Source: Alloascoidea africana
Taxonomy: Eukaryota > Ascomycota > Alloascoideomycetes > Alloascoideales > Alloascoideaceae
Direction: 5' to 3'
NCBI GenBank assembly: GCA_030581615.1
Contig: JAKTTT010000014.1
Span: forward strand, 62,001 to 126,000
Length of the DNA stretch: 64,000 bases
Position 1 is the stretch's first letter, and each line of letters opens with the position of its first letter. The notes under the pieces were generated by a model. The model worked only from the letters and a program-made list of their open reading frames with translations. It did not search any database and was not told the origin of the DNA. A program made the position numbers and the translations under genes. Of the stretch, positions 30,478 to 40,972 are shown piece by piece.

Positions 30478-32229
30478 CTAGCTGTAGAGGAATGCCGCGT
30501 TCTTGTAGAACGATATCATCGGGTTTTCCCCCGTCTTCGTCGTCGTGTCCTCCAGCTCGGCCCACTGGCTGAGAAACTCGCCGTGCGACCCCGTGTTGGC
30601 CAGCTTGCCGCACACCTGGCGATACAGGTCCGAAGCAACATCAAAGTCCGTGGGAAACAGAATGTCGAAATACCCTTGGAGCACCAGATAGGTCGACGCT
30701 GTCACCATCGTTTCGTCGAGCACCGTTTGCACCACGGGAGCCTGATATCCAGGCGTTGCATCTGGCAAAGTGGTGAAGTCAGCAGCTAGCAGTCGATGCT
30801 CAGGGAATTTTTGTTTCAGAATGTACAAAAACTCAAGGTATCTTGTGGGTATGTATTCTGGATCCGAGAGATTGCCTCTGAATGGATATAGTCGATTCTT
30901 TGCGTGCCTGAACCATGCAGGCTTTTGTAGAGGGTGCTCCCCCCAGGTGAAATTACTAGGAGCTTCAGGAATTCTGGGGAATTTTCCCTGCTCTCGCAAG
31001 TACAAAAACCTCATAGCCCAGGGGTCCAGCTCTGGAGAATAAAACTCGGAAAACTCGCCATTCTTGTCTATTGTAACATATGCTTGATAAGGCTGACCCG
31101 TAGTGTTGTCATAGCGGATGATATCATGTGCAAAGTTGTCAAAAACCTCCAAGGCAATGAAAAAGCAGGGATCCGGAACCACTGGTTTCCAGTCGAATAT
31201 GCTTGAATTGATAATCTCTATCTTGTCCTCATGTCCTGAAGACTGTGCCTTTTGAACTAGAACGTTGCTCTTCTGCTTCTTTGCCAGTTTGCTCGAAATT
31301 TCAATTATTCGATATCTTGTTCGACTATACACTTCTGGCTGATTGTCCCGAATGAAATTCAAAATGTTGAGCATTAGTGTTCCGTTGCCGCCTCCCATTT
31401 CATATATGATCAGATCTTTATAAGGATACAGGCTCAGCTTGTAGTTCACCACCAAGTAGCGTGCTAGGGCCTCTCCATAAAAAGGCTGGAATAACTCTGT
31501 TGGTGTGTGCCAAAGTTGTAATGATGCTGATTTGGAGGCACTCGCGTGCAATTCCACCTTGTTGCTGTCTTTATCCTTGATAAACTTGTGAACTTGAGCT
31601 GGTTTCCCCTCGTCTTTTGGTATCTGAGTCTGATCATAATGCTTATATTCATTTAGCCAATGTCCCATGAAATCGTCTACATCTTTAATGTTCCCATAAT
31701 CGAAAGGCTTTTCAGGGTGAAAAATCTCCACCTCTTTTGAAAAATATCCATATGCTGGGTTATATAACGAATCATCGATAAAATCCTTCGCTTGCATTTT
31801 CACGGTTCTAGGACGGTCGGTCTTTCTAGACAGCCTTTTTGCATTCATCAAGGGGTACGAGGCAAATTGAGCAACCTGCGAATCTGAAGCCACTGCGCTT
31901 TTCACACCGGCAATATCCAAAAACTTTACAAACGCGCTGCTCTTTACCCATTGAGAACTATCCTCCGCATCTTTCTGACCCATTTTATTTGTTGCATTCG
32001 GTAATACAAAGCTATACATGCTTGGAGTTACTGAAAAGTCGGGAACATAGATATCCTTTTTGGGATTTCCTTTCCCATTTGCTTTACTTTTGTTACCCCC
32101 TTCCTGGGGCTTCCGGTTTGAAGATCTTACAAATGAAATAGATCGTATTTGGTGTGCACTCCGTGGAATATATAATGGTTCTTTTAGGCTGACCTGGCCA
32201 AATATGTTCAAATGGTGCTTTATGACCAT
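30478..32229 (-). CDS. MidA/NDUFAF7-type mitochondrial SAM-dependent methyltransferase
   Basis: 583 aa. In animals and amoebae NDUFAF7/MidA dimethylates an arginine of the complex I subunit NDUFS2 during assembly. The start at 32229 is the first in-frame ATG and gives a basic, Ser/Arg-rich targeting sequence (MVIKHHLNIFGQVSLKEPLY). The family core is clear: DFIDDSLYNPAYGYFS, LWHTPTELFQPFYGEALARY, and the SAM-binding YEMGGGNGTLMLNI. Family members without complex I also exist (S. cerevisiae has a divergent one), but this genome also encodes NDUFS6, so a complex I role is plausible. Confidence 0.85.
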   Translation of the reverse strand: MVIKHHLNIFGQVSLKEPLYIPRSAHQIRSISFVRSSNRKPQEGGNKSKANGKGNPKKDIYVPDFSVTPSMYSFVLPNATNKMGQKDAEDSSQWVKSSAFVKFLDIAGVKSAVASDSQVAQFASYPLMNAKRLSRKTDRPRTVKMQAKDFIDDSLYNPAYGYFSKEVEIFHPEKPFDYGNIKDVDDFMGHWLNEYKHYDQTQIPKDEGKPAQVHKFIKDKDSNKVELHASASKSASLQLWHTPTELFQPFYGEALARYLVVNYKLSLYPYKDLIIYEMGGGNGTLMLNILNFIRDNQPEVYSRTRYRIIEISSKLAKKQKSNVLVQKAQSSGHEDKIEIINSSIFDWKPVVPDPCFFIALEVFDNFAHDIIRYDNTTGQPYQAYVTIDKNGEFSEFYSPELDPWAMRFLYLREQGKFPRIPEAPSNFTWGEHPLQKPAWFRHAKNRLYPFRGNLSDPEYIPTRYLEFLYILKQKFPEHRLLAADFTTLPDATPGYQAPVVQTVLDETMVTASTYLVLQGYFDILFPTDFDVASDLYRQVCGKLANTGSHGEFLSQWAELEDTTTKTGENPMISFYKNAAFLYS

Positions 32230-32408
32230 CTTGGCATCCAGAACTGCTCTCGGGGGTGAACCACTATCTGCCCACACAACCTTCTATTAACGTCGATCAC
32301 GTGACTTTCCAATTCTGGCGGCTAAACTATGAGAGATTCTTTTAGATGCTTATAGTTGTTTCATTCATTATTTATGGTAGAAATGTTTATGCTAAATTAG
32401 TTGGTTCA

Positions 32409-34557
32409 TTATAAAGATGGGCAGGGGCTAGTGCTCCTCTTTTTATCAAAAAAAGAGCCAGTTCCAAAATCTGAGTCAGAATCAGAATCTTCGCTTAGCT
32501 CCACCATCCCATCTTTCGATGACACAAGGGTAGGGTTTGTTTTATCTACCCCTTTATAGCCCCATGCTAGTTGTCTCCGTTCTAGAGACTCTTTCCCAGG
32601 TGACAAACGAATTTCTCTTCTTTCCTTGCCGGTTATTTCCAAAGATTTTGGATGCTGTGTCTTTGTATGGTTTGTCAAGTCTGCCAGCCTCTTAGTTGGA
32701 TCGTATCCGATCTTGTTAATTGCTCCGCCTCCAAAGGCTTCTTCTATCAATTGCATATCTGATTTCACTACAGCATCATTGTTCGAATCGCCATCTGCAC
32801 ACATAGATTCTGCTTGAGTCTTGTGGCCAAGTCGCAGACTCTCTCCTCCGCGGATTTTTGAAAGCCTTTTGATCAAAAGTTTCTCGTTCTTTTGATTTTT
32901 CAGTTTTTGCTTTTTTTCCACAATGTTTTGTACCATATTAGGATTTGAATATTCATCGTCAAAAAATGCTCGCCCTGCTTGTGGATTGGAAAAATAGAGC
33001 ATTCCTCCTCGATTCATTCCATCTGTTTTCGGTCTGTAAATATCTTCTTTCAAACCATAATTCTTTTCGTTTTTCCCCGATAATTTCCCCTCTCTTGATG
33101 ACATGTACATATGATGCTTGACTCCATTTTTCGTTGGTGAAATAAGACCGACGCTTCCATTCAACTCCACTCTTTTGCTAGCCGTTTTGCGAAAATTCAT
33201 CTCTGTATGATATTCGCAATACGTCTGCTTCCTTTTGTTTAACCAGTGGCCACACTTGGTTCGATTCTTGTTCAAAAAGGGACAAAATCCCAAATCTTGG
33301 GATTTTCCAATCTCAACAATTGACTCATAATCTTCTTTCAAAACAATATTGAAATGTCGAGGAGATTTATCGTCTGTTCTCCAGGGCCAAATTACCGGGT
33401 TTAGAATCCCTATTATATCTCCAACTCTTAGTTTCCAGTATTTTTCCAGCGCTCTTCCAAAAAGCATAAAATCAATGCTAGTTGTAAAATTCGTAAGCGT
33501 CATCTTCATGAATTTTCCTTTCTTTGTTGATGTCTGTTTAGCCTCAGATTTGCTTGCAATTGTGCCAACTACCACCCAGTTGGAATAATTCGGCTCCTCA
33601 AATTTAGGGGGGAAGACCTCTGCACATAACGTATCGACACCAAATACTTTCTTGTCTTTGAGCACTTTGTCGAGGATTTCTGTCGTCAAGTAGAGCTTAC
33701 TTACGTACATCTTTGAATAGCTCTCAAATGATTCCTTTTCAATAACTGCTGAATCATTTTTCTTGTCATAGTCATCCATTGTCAAGCCGAAAGTGAACAC
33801 TCTTGACTTTTTTATGGCCGTCTGCTTTTCCTTTTCCACTTTCAAATTCTGTCTATTTAATGCTATTCTTTCTGCAAAAGACGACTCTTCTTTCGCTGGT
33901 TGTTTTGGCCTTGCTGATCCTGATGCCGACTTTAGAGAGGTGTTTGGGTTGCTACTGAATGGCGACTTTCTAGATTTGGGTCTTTTCAGACTCACCTCAT
34001 GTGCATTTTTGGTTTTAAACCCCAAAATTTCTCTCATTGGCGACTTCTTGGGAGACTTTCGTGGTGACCTCTTCTCGGGAGTGGCAGTTACCTCAGGGAT
34101 AGCTTCTGCTTTTTTGGACGGCGTCTTGGGACATTCTTTTGGGCGAATAGATGTTTTTGGCTCTTGGTTAATGGGATTTGGTCGGTGCCGTTTTGTTGGT
34201 GAAGCTGATACCAGCATTTCTTTCTTATCTGGAGATCTGGAGTTTTTCGAACCCTTCAAGTCATCGCGGGTGATGTTGTCTGGATTCTTCTTCCTTGGGC
34301 TATTATTTCCTTCCTCCACATTTTCACTAATATGCCTTTGGTTAGTACAAGATACTCAAAAACCTTTTTCTTTCCCCGAACTCACCCTTTCCGGCTCTTT
34401 AGTTTCAGTTCTCGTTGCTGGAGAAGACGCTTTTCTATCTCGCGTACCTTTTGAAGCTTTCGCTCCAGCGCTTCAAGATCCTCATTATCTGCTTGTTGAG
34501 TTAGTTTTATCGGCATTTAAAAGTGCCAGCAAACCACATTTTGATATTACCACTCAT
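32409..34557 (-). CDS. MCM10: Mcm10, replication initiation factor (3 exons, first of 7 nt)
   Basis: Nuclear protein that activates the CMG helicase and contacts DNA polymerase alpha. Exons 34557-34551, 34488-34386 and 34326-32409 give 675 aa. The first coding exon is only ATGAGTG; the acceptor is a tandem AAG-CAG, so MSADNEDLEAL or MSDNEDLEAL can be made. Then come a charged coiled coil, a Lys/Ser/Pro-rich region and the conserved OB-fold (FEEPNYSNWVVVGTIASKS; FMLFGRALEKYWKLRVGDII). The zinc finger is CX9CX11CX2H (GFCPFLNKNRTKCG, YCEYH), followed by ASKRVELNGSVGLI, a Mcm10 hallmark. Intron 2 has GTGAGT and TACTAAC. Confidence 0.92.
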
Positions 34558-34637
34558 ATATTCAGATCTGAAATAAATGTTAAACGCGTATGAAAAGATC
34601 AAGATTAGTATTCCGAAAGAAGTAATAGCTTTGGACA

Positions 34638-34646
34638 GTTACCCGG
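34638..34646 (-). promoter_or_regulatory. Reb1-type site (GTTACCCGG) upstream of MCM10
   Basis: Reverse-strand CCGGGTAAC about 80 bp upstream of the MCM10 ATG, followed by a TATATAT stretch in the divergent gap to THS1. Confidence 0.5.
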
Positions 34647-35418
34647 ATATATATCATCATTGGGTTTTTAGCTGAAATCATCAACTAAACTCAGGAACAC
34701 ATAAACGATCAGTAGTCAAAGTAGAATATGTAGCACAAAGGGTTGTACGACTAACAGTGCAGTTTACTAATTTGACAATTGCTACTCAAAAACGTTGGCC
34801 AGATCTCAAAACGAAGCCTAACCTTGCGCCTTTTGGCTGGAAGAAGATGCCATATGACCTTCTGGACACCAACAGCGAATGCATTCCTTCGCACATCTTA
34901 AGCATCCATAGCTAAAACTTGAACAGTCCAATTTACCAAGCTTCAAAGTTGAAGAGTGCGCCTGTATGAGCTCTAATAAAGGTGGTTTCTTTCACACCAT
35001 GTAAGCAAGATCGTCGAGATCGTTATTGGACATGGCACTAAAAATAAAAAATAAAAAAAAAACGGTCATTTTCTTGCAACTGTCGTATCAGCAACAGACT
35101 GGGGGGAATGCGAAATGAAAAATGTTTCTTCTGGAGTTATTTTATGTTCTGCTGTTTTAAACGTGGCCGCCAACACGCAGGCGTGCCATTTGCGCCTGGG
35201 AAGAAGCCATGACCAGCGAAAGCACCAAGAAAAGAACTCTAGTAAATTAAATATTCTATTTTCCTAGAATCAGATATGACCCATATATTCTAGACAATGG
35301 TGGGTTTGATATCTTGCCAAAGCTCTGTTGGGGACAGATTACCCTGACACGATACGGTGTGAACTTTTTTTCTGATCGGTCTCCAGTTCTATTCTGTAAA
35401 CTTTTCACACACAACGAT
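34647..35418. other. Divergent MCM10/THS1 promoter region
   Basis: About 770 bp with no gene supported. The THS1 frame is open back to about 35284 but without an in-frame ATG before 35419. An A-rich run sits at about 35041-35060. Confidence 0.5.
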
Positions 35419-37632
35419 ATGACTCACGCAGAGGAAGAACTGGCCAAACAGGTTCAGCAAGTTGAGCTCAATGACAAGGCTGCCAAGCCAGAGCAAGGAA
35501 AACAACAGGCCAAGCCCAAAAAAGAGAAAAAGTCGAAAAAGCAAAAAGGCGCTGCTGCTCCAAACAGTAATCCCTTAGAGCTTGATCCTAAACCAGCGTT
35601 TCTTGACCACCGCATCAAATTGTTTGATGAACTGAAAAAAGAATTTGATGATGAAATAGCTTCGAAAGCTCGTGAGCCCATTACCATCTCTCTTAAAGAT
35701 GGCGCTGTCAAGGAAGGAGTTTCATGGGAGACGTGTCCTTTAGATATCGCTCGACAGATCGGTAAAAGCTTTGCAGAGAGAATGATCATCTCAAAGGTAG
35801 ACGGCGAACTATGGGATCTTGAGAGACCATTTGAGGGAAATGTAGAGCTTCTAGAGTTTTTTGACTTTGATTCTCCCGAGGGTAAACGTGTTTTCTGGCA
35901 TTCATCTGCTCACGTTCTTGGTGAGGCCTCCGAAAGACATTACGGTTGCCATCTGTGCATTGGACCTCCTATTGAAGAAGGTTTCTTTTACGAGATGAGC
36001 ATCAACGATGGTGAAACTTCTGTTTCATCTTCAGATTTCCCAGTATTGGAAAAACTAATTCAAAAAATCACCTCGGAAAAGCAAAAGTTTGAACGGCTAA
36101 TTGTTTCCAAGGAGAACTTGCTCAAGATGTTTGCTCATAACAAATACAAACAACAAATCATTCAGAGTAAGATCGCTGATAACACATCTACCACTATATA
36201 TAGATGTGGTCCTTTGATTGATTTGTGTGTCGGTCCTCATATCCCCCATACAGGCCGTATCAAGGGCCTGAAGCTACTGAAAAACTCTGCCTCTTACTTT
36301 TTGGGTGACTCCGAGAACGACTCTCTTCAAAGAATATACGGTATTTCCTTCCCCGATAAGAAGCTTTTAGCAGAACATATGAAGTTTATCGAAGAAGCTG
36401 CTAAGAGAGATCACAGAAAGATTGGTAAAGACCAAGAGTTATTTATGTTCCATGAACTTAGTCCTGGTTCTTGCTTCTGGCTCCCCCACGGAACTAGAAT
36501 TTACAACACTCTTGTTGACATGCTACGAGATGAGTATAGAACCCGTGGCTACGAAGAGGTTATTACTCCAAACATGTACAACCACAAACTCTGGGAGACT
36601 TCTGGACATTGGCAAAATTACCAGGAAAATATGTTTACCATTGATGTTGAGAAGGAAAAGTTTGCTTTGAAACCCATGAACTGTCCTGGCCATTGCTTAC
36701 TGTTCAAGTCTAGAGAGCGAAGTTATCGTGAACTGCCCTGGAGAGTTGCTGACTTTGGAGTAGTTCACAGAAATGAGTTTTCTGGTGCTTTGAGCGGACT
36801 TACCCGTGTGAGAAGATTCCAACAAGATGATGCCCACATTTTCTGCACTGTAGGCCAGATTGGGGACGAGATCTCGGGAATTTTTGATTTTCTGCAAAAG
36901 ATTTACGGCATCTTTGGCTTTGAGTTCAAGATGGAGTTGTCTACCAGACCAAGCAACTACGTTGGAGAGTTGGAGACATGGAACAATGCCGAGAAGATGC
37001 TTGAGGAGGCTTTGAACAAATGGGGTGGTAACTGGGAATTGAACCCTGGTGATGGTGCCTTTTATGGCCCCAAGATTGATATTGTTATCTCTGATGCTCT
37101 GCGGAGATGGCATCAGTGCGCCACAATCCAGTTAGATTTCCAGCTTCCTCAAAGATTTGATCTTTCATACCGCACAAAAGAGTCCGAAGGTGACAATGAT
37201 TACCAGAAGCCTGTTATGATTCACCGTGCCATTTTGGGAAGTGTTGAGCGTATGACGGCCATTTTGACCGAGCATTTTGCAGGGAAATGGCCTTTCTGGC
37301 TTTCTCCAAGACACGTTCTGGTTGTTCCTGTCGGTGCAGGCTTTTTTGACTATGCAGCAAAGGTTAGAGATGCTTTGAAGGAAGCTGGCTTCTATGCCGA
37401 AGCGGACCTCACTGGAAACACTTTGCAAAAGAAGGTTAGAACTGGTCAATTGCAACAGAACAACTTTATCTTTATCGTTGGTGCCGAGGAGGAAGCGAAC
37501 GAGTCTGTCAATATTAGAAATCGTGACATTCAAAATCTACAGGGAAAGAACGAGATGGTTCCTCTCAAGGAGGTTATCCCTCAGCTTAAGGAGCTCCTTG
37601 CATCAAAGCGATCCGACAACAAGCTCCTGTAA
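35419..37632 (+). CDS. THS1: Threonyl-tRNA synthetase, cytosolic
   Basis: Class II synthetase charging tRNA-Thr with threonine. 737 aa from the first in-frame [18 protein letters not shown] Lys-rich eukaryotic extension is followed by the TGS domain ([20 protein letters not shown]), then the editing domain with [10 protein letters not shown] and CVGPHI (the HxxxH and CxxxH sites). The catalytic core has the three zinc ligands in MNCPGH, DDAHIFC and MIHRAILGS. The anticodon-binding domain ends the protein (NKLL). It begins with a lysine-rich sequence rather than a presequence, so it looks cytosolic; a non-AUG upstream start that could add a mitochondrial signal cannot be ruled out. Confidence 0.96.
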   Translation: MTHAEEELAKQVQQVELNDKAAKPEQGKQQAKPKKEKKSKKQKGAAAPNSNPLELDPKPAFLDHRIKLFDELKKEFDDEIASKAREPITISLKDGAVKEGVSWETCPLDIARQIGKSFAERMIISKVDGELWDLERPFEGNVELLEFFDFDSPEGKRVFWHSSAHVLGEASERHYGCHLCIGPPIEEGFFYEMSINDGETSVSSSDFPVLEKLIQKITSEKQKFERLIVSKENLLKMFAHNKYKQQIIQSKIADNTSTTIYRCGPLIDLCVGPHIPHTGRIKGLKLLKNSASYFLGDSENDSLQRIYGISFPDKKLLAEHMKFIEEAAKRDHRKIGKDQELFMFHELSPGSCFWLPHGTRIYNTLVDMLRDEYRTRGYEEVITPNMYNHKLWETSGHWQNYQENMFTIDVEKEKFALKPMNCPGHCLLFKSRERSYRELPWRVADFGVVHRNEFSGALSGLTRVRRFQQDDAHIFCTVGQIGDEISGIFDFLQKIYGIFGFEFKMELSTRPSNYVGELETWNNAEKMLEEALNKWGGNWELNPGDGAFYGPKIDIVISDALRRWHQCATIQLDFQLPQRFDLSYRTKESEGDNDYQKPVMIHRAILGSVERMTAILTEHFAGKWPFWLSPRHVLVVPVGAGFFDYAAKVRDALKEAGFYAEADLTGNTLQKKVRTGQLQQNNFIFIVGAEEEANESVNIRNRDIQNLQGKNEMVPLKEVIPQLKELLASKRSDNKLL

Positions 37633-37868
37633 TTTAGTAGAGAAAGCGTGTGATTAACTTAATATAATGTCTGTGGGTATTCATAGAGACTAATCTACAG
37701 TAGTTCATCTAACCCTGTGCCAATCTCATTTCTTTGGAATTGGTAGTGGAGGTGGAGGTGTATACACTTGTTGTCCAATAGGTGCAACCGAAAATGATCC
37801 TCCCTCCATACTGAGAAAAAGATTTCAGCTTCCACCACTCCACGATCGCAAAGCAGACAGTAGTAGCC

Positions 37869-39251
37869 ATGCTTCCATCTTCTGCATCTGTCCTTGGGAA
37901 GTCAGGGAGACTTGGTCTTGGATTCAAACTTCGGCAGCCCCTCCAGCCCGCTTCCAGAAACTTTTTGGTGTTCAGCCGAGCAGCATCAACGGGTAAAGGG
38001 AGCAATCCAACAACTGCCCTAAGATCGAGAAAGGTTCTCAAGGCAGGAGCACTGGGCAATTCTGTTTACGGTCTTGTGGGACTCGCGGTAGCTCTAGCTG
38101 GCGGATACTATCTGTTTGACGCGCGATCTGCGATCCACCAGTATGTTCTAACCCCAGTACTCCGTTTGACGACCAGTCCCGAGACCAGTCACTATTTGGG
38201 AGTTCAGTTGATGCATCACGGACTTTTCCCAAGACTTTATGAAGATAATGATGATCCTGCTCTTTCTGTTACGGCATTTGGAACAAAGTTGACAAATCCT
38301 TTGGGAATTGCGGCTGGGTTTGACAAACATGGACAGGCTATTGACTCACTCTTTGGACTTGGATTTGGTTATGTTGAGATTGGCTCTATAACGCCAGAAC
38401 CACAGCCTGGAAATCCTCAACCTCGGGTTTTCAGACTACCCAAGGATAAGGCTGTTATTAATCGTTATGGATTTAACTCGGTTGGCCATTTTGCAGTCTT
38501 GTCTAATCTGCGACTTCGTTTAGAGAAGTGGTATCAATCCCATCCAGCTGGTGAAGAGCCGGTTAATAACGCCTTGAATCCTAATAAAGTGCTGGCTATC
38601 AATTTGGGCAAGAATAAAACTGGTGATGAAGTGAACGATTTTGTCCTCGGCGTACAAAGGATGGGCCATTTGGCTGATTTTTTGGTTATCAACGTTTCCA
38701 GTCCCAACACTCCAGGCCTTCGAGATTTGCAGCAAGAGTCCAAGCTAACAGGGTTGTTATCTGCTGTTATTGCTGAGAGGAACAAGCTCGATGTAAAACA
38801 GAAACCTCCAGTGTTGGTTAAAGTTGCCCCAGACCTAACTGAACCTGAAATTGAGTCAATCGCGAGCTCGGTAAAAGCAGCCAAGGTAGACGGTATAATT
38901 GTTTCAAACACTACGATTTCAAGACCCGAAACGATGAGAACAGAGCGAATTGGTGTGATTAACGAGGTTGGCGGTTTATCTGGCCCACCAGTTAAGCCAT
39001 TAGCTCTACAAGCTCTGCGAACTTTGCGAAAGTACACGGCAGACTCGAACATTGTTCTTGTTGGTTGTGGAGGCATTAGCAGCGGTCAAGACGCGATCGA
39101 GTATGCAAAGGCTGGAGCCACTCTTGTTCAACTATACACCTCGTTAGTTTACCAGGGTCCCGCTACTGCGATCAAGATAAAGGATCAAATAGTGGCCGAG
39201 TTGAAGAAGGAAAACAAGACCTGGTCCGAGATCATTGGAACTGAAAAGTGA
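37869..39251 (+). CDS. URA9: Class 2 dihydroorotate dehydrogenase, mitochondrial
   Basis: Fourth enzyme of pyrimidine synthesis; oxidises dihydroorotate and gives electrons to ubiquinone in the inner membrane. 460 aa. A Ser/Arg-rich presequence is followed by one membrane helix ([16 protein letters not shown], about 75-90). Class 2 hallmarks: [44 protein letters not shown], and the catalytic-serine loop [14 protein letters not shown]. The C-terminal FMN phosphate site is [13 protein letters not shown]. cerevisiae instead uses a cytosolic class 1A enzyme, so this is the ancestral, respiration-linked form. Confidence 0.95.
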   Translation: MLPSSASVLGKSGRLGLGFKLRQPLQPASRNFLVFSRAASTGKGSNPTTALRSRKVLKAGALGNSVYGLVGLAVALAGGYYLFDARSAIHQYVLTPVLRLTTSPETSHYLGVQLMHHGLFPRLYEDNDDPALSVTAFGTKLTNPLGIAAGFDKHGQAIDSLFGLGFGYVEIGSITPEPQPGNPQPRVFRLPKDKAVINRYGFNSVGHFAVLSNLRLRLEKWYQSHPAGEEPVNNALNPNKVLAINLGKNKTGDEVNDFVLGVQRMGHLADFLVINVSSPNTPGLRDLQQESKLTGLLSAVIAERNKLDVKQKPPVLVKVAPDLTEPEIESIASSVKAAKVDGIIVSNTTISRPETMRTERIGVINEVGGLSGPPVKPLALQALRTLRKYTADSNIVLVGCGGISSGQDAIEYAKAGATLVQLYTSLVYQGPATAIKIKDQIVAELKKENKTWSEIIGTEK

Positions 39252-39430
39252 ACAATTCCACAAATACAAAAAAAATCCAATCGACACTTTTCCGCATTAT
39301 TTCATATATAGAATATAGTGAAGTTTAAATAATCGTTAATGAAATACGATAAAGCATATAGCAAACAGACTAGGCATTCAATAAAGATAAACAAGTCAAA
39401 AACAAAAAAAGATGTCCTTTTGCGTGTGTT

Positions 39431-40468
39431 TTAAAAGAAATTCGATGCAATGCCAAAGATGATGACAACGACTGACATGTCAACCAAAAATATCCAAAGT
39501 AATTCCCAATACTTTGCAATAAGAAACAAGAATTCTTTATAGCGATTAGGCAAAAATGGAATAAGCTTGGCAACTTTCACAATCTTGCTGTTTGGAGGGG
39601 GGCTTCCTCTTGTCAAAAGCAAAAATCGAGCAGACTGGAGACATATTTCCACAGTGGCAAAGTAGTAAAAGAAAGGCGACAGTGGCATAGTTTCTCCTTC
39701 AACCCGTAGTAAACTTACTTGAGAAGGATAAAGAGAGTACCGGAATAAACAAAAAACTGATAAAAGCGTCATCAAAACGACATGCAAAAGAGACCATTTT
39801 GCTTGCGTCTTCCGGTGTTCCCAGTCTTTCAAAGAAGCTTCATACTGAGCTTTTAGATTCACCTCATGGTTTACATTTTCTTCAGGAACTGAAGATCCAT
39901 TGGCCATCTGTTCTTTGAAGAAATCCTGAAATTTGGACATGCCAAAGGGAAACATGCTGTCTATTTGGTCTCCATTAGGCAATGGCGGCTGTTGATCGTT
40001 CATACTGGCAAGCTCTCTCAAATTAGGGTCCTGTTTCATTGATTCGAGCAAATTTTTCAATTCATCCAGATCATCATCGGAAGTTTGGCGGGGAGCAGTA
40101 TTGATATGACTAAATTGTTTGGGATCAGATATATCTATATCTTTGGGATCATCGTCGTGTTCCTCTTCCGTCGTTACTGCCCGCTCGGTTGGACCATTTC
40201 TATCATGCTCTTCTTCAACATTATCATTTGGACTAGCAGCCACTGATTCAGAACTAGCAGCTGTTGGGGATTTTGAATTGCCTTGATCAATTGGAGTTTC
40301 AGGGCTAGTGGTCACTTGCTCACTGGGCTTCTCTTCTTCTTTGAAAGAGTTTGTGATTTTCCCTAAGCGATCAGCACTGGCTTTCGCAGTGAACTTGGCA
40401 GCCCGTCTTTCTCTTAAAATCCGCCTCTTTTCGGCAGCTGAAAGGGTAGAAACATCAACTTTTTCCAT
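39431..40468 (-). CDS. GET2: Get2, ER receptor subunit for tail-anchored protein insertion
   Basis: ER membrane subunit that with Get1 docks Get3 and inserts tail-anchored proteins. 345 aa from the ATG at 40468 (MEKVDVSTLSAAEKRRILRE). The N-terminal Get3-binding segment is present: EKRRILRERRAAKFTAKASA. A long acidic, Ser-rich linker follows, then three C-terminal membrane helices (LHVVLMTLLSVFCLFRYSLY; FYYFATVEICLQSARFLLL; LLWIFLVDMSVVVIIFGIA). The frame is open to 40510 but only through a GTG. Confidence 0.87.
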   Translation of the reverse strand: MEKVDVSTLSAAEKRRILRERRAAKFTAKASADRLGKITNSFKEEEKPSEQVTTSPETPIDQGNSKSPTAASSESVAASPNDNVEEEHDRNGPTERAVTTEEEHDDDPKDIDISDPKQFSHINTAPRQTSDDDLDELKNLLESMKQDPNLRELASMNDQQPPLPNGDQIDSMFPFGMSKFQDFFKEQMANGSSVPEENVNHEVNLKAQYEASLKDWEHRKTQAKWSLLHVVLMTLLSVFCLFRYSLYPSQVSLLRVEGETMPLSPFFYYFATVEICLQSARFLLLTRGSPPPNSKIVKVAKLIPFLPNRYKEFLFLIAKYWELLWIFLVDMSVVVIIFGIASNFF

Positions 40469-40650
40469 TTTCCGAGTCTGCTGGGTTGAAACCTTTTGGT
40501 GAGTTGGCACAGCGGCAATTAGACCACCAAAAAAAGAATGGAAGCGGATGAGTAAGCAAAGCTTTCTGATTACTAAGCACCATCAGCTTTGTGTTTTCGC
40601 GTAGGGCCAGCCAAAAATCGTGGTCAGCAGAACCATACACAGCTCATGAC

Positions 40651-40941
40651 ATGAATCCGGAAGCAACAACCGTAGTATGGCCCAAACGGTACTCCGAAGT
40701 ATCCAGCATAGAAAAGGAGAGAAAACAGCAGGTTATTGCGAACACTCTTGCGCGCCAGGATATGGTTCTTGCACATGCCCTTTCAGCGTCCCAGACCACA
40801 ATCAGCATAGCAACAGACCCAGAACTAAACTCGGATCGCTCATCGACCATAGGGAATGGACTAAGACTGGCGGGCGATGGGTCTACTAGCATGGCTAGAA
40901 TGAGACACAAGTTAAAGAAGAAGCTGGTGGATAGGGATTAA
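40651..40941 (+). CDS. Small hypothetical protein, 96 aa
   Basis: Begins MNPEATTVVWPKRYSEVSSI, has a likely helical middle (RKQQVIANTLARQDMVLAHA), a Ser/Thr/Asp-rich linker and a basic tail (MARMRHKLKKKLVDRD). Not recognised. It is divergent from GET2 by about 180 bp and ends 32 bp before the convergent kinase gene, so it fills the only free space between two solid genes. Orderly composition and lack of a longer competing frame favour a real gene. Confidence 0.6.
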   Translation: MNPEATTVVWPKRYSEVSSIEKERKQQVIANTLARQDMVLAHALSASQTTISIATDPELNSDRSSTIGNGLRLAGDGSTSMARMRHKLKKKLVDRD

Positions 40942-40972
40942 AGATCATTAAAGATACTCAATAAATATTTAT

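Noticed and set aside
35314-35418. N-terminal extension of THS1 from a TTG codon
   Set aside because: No in-frame ATG in the extension; ATG at 35419 gives a normal cytosolic start. Non-AUG dual targeting is possible but unsupported.
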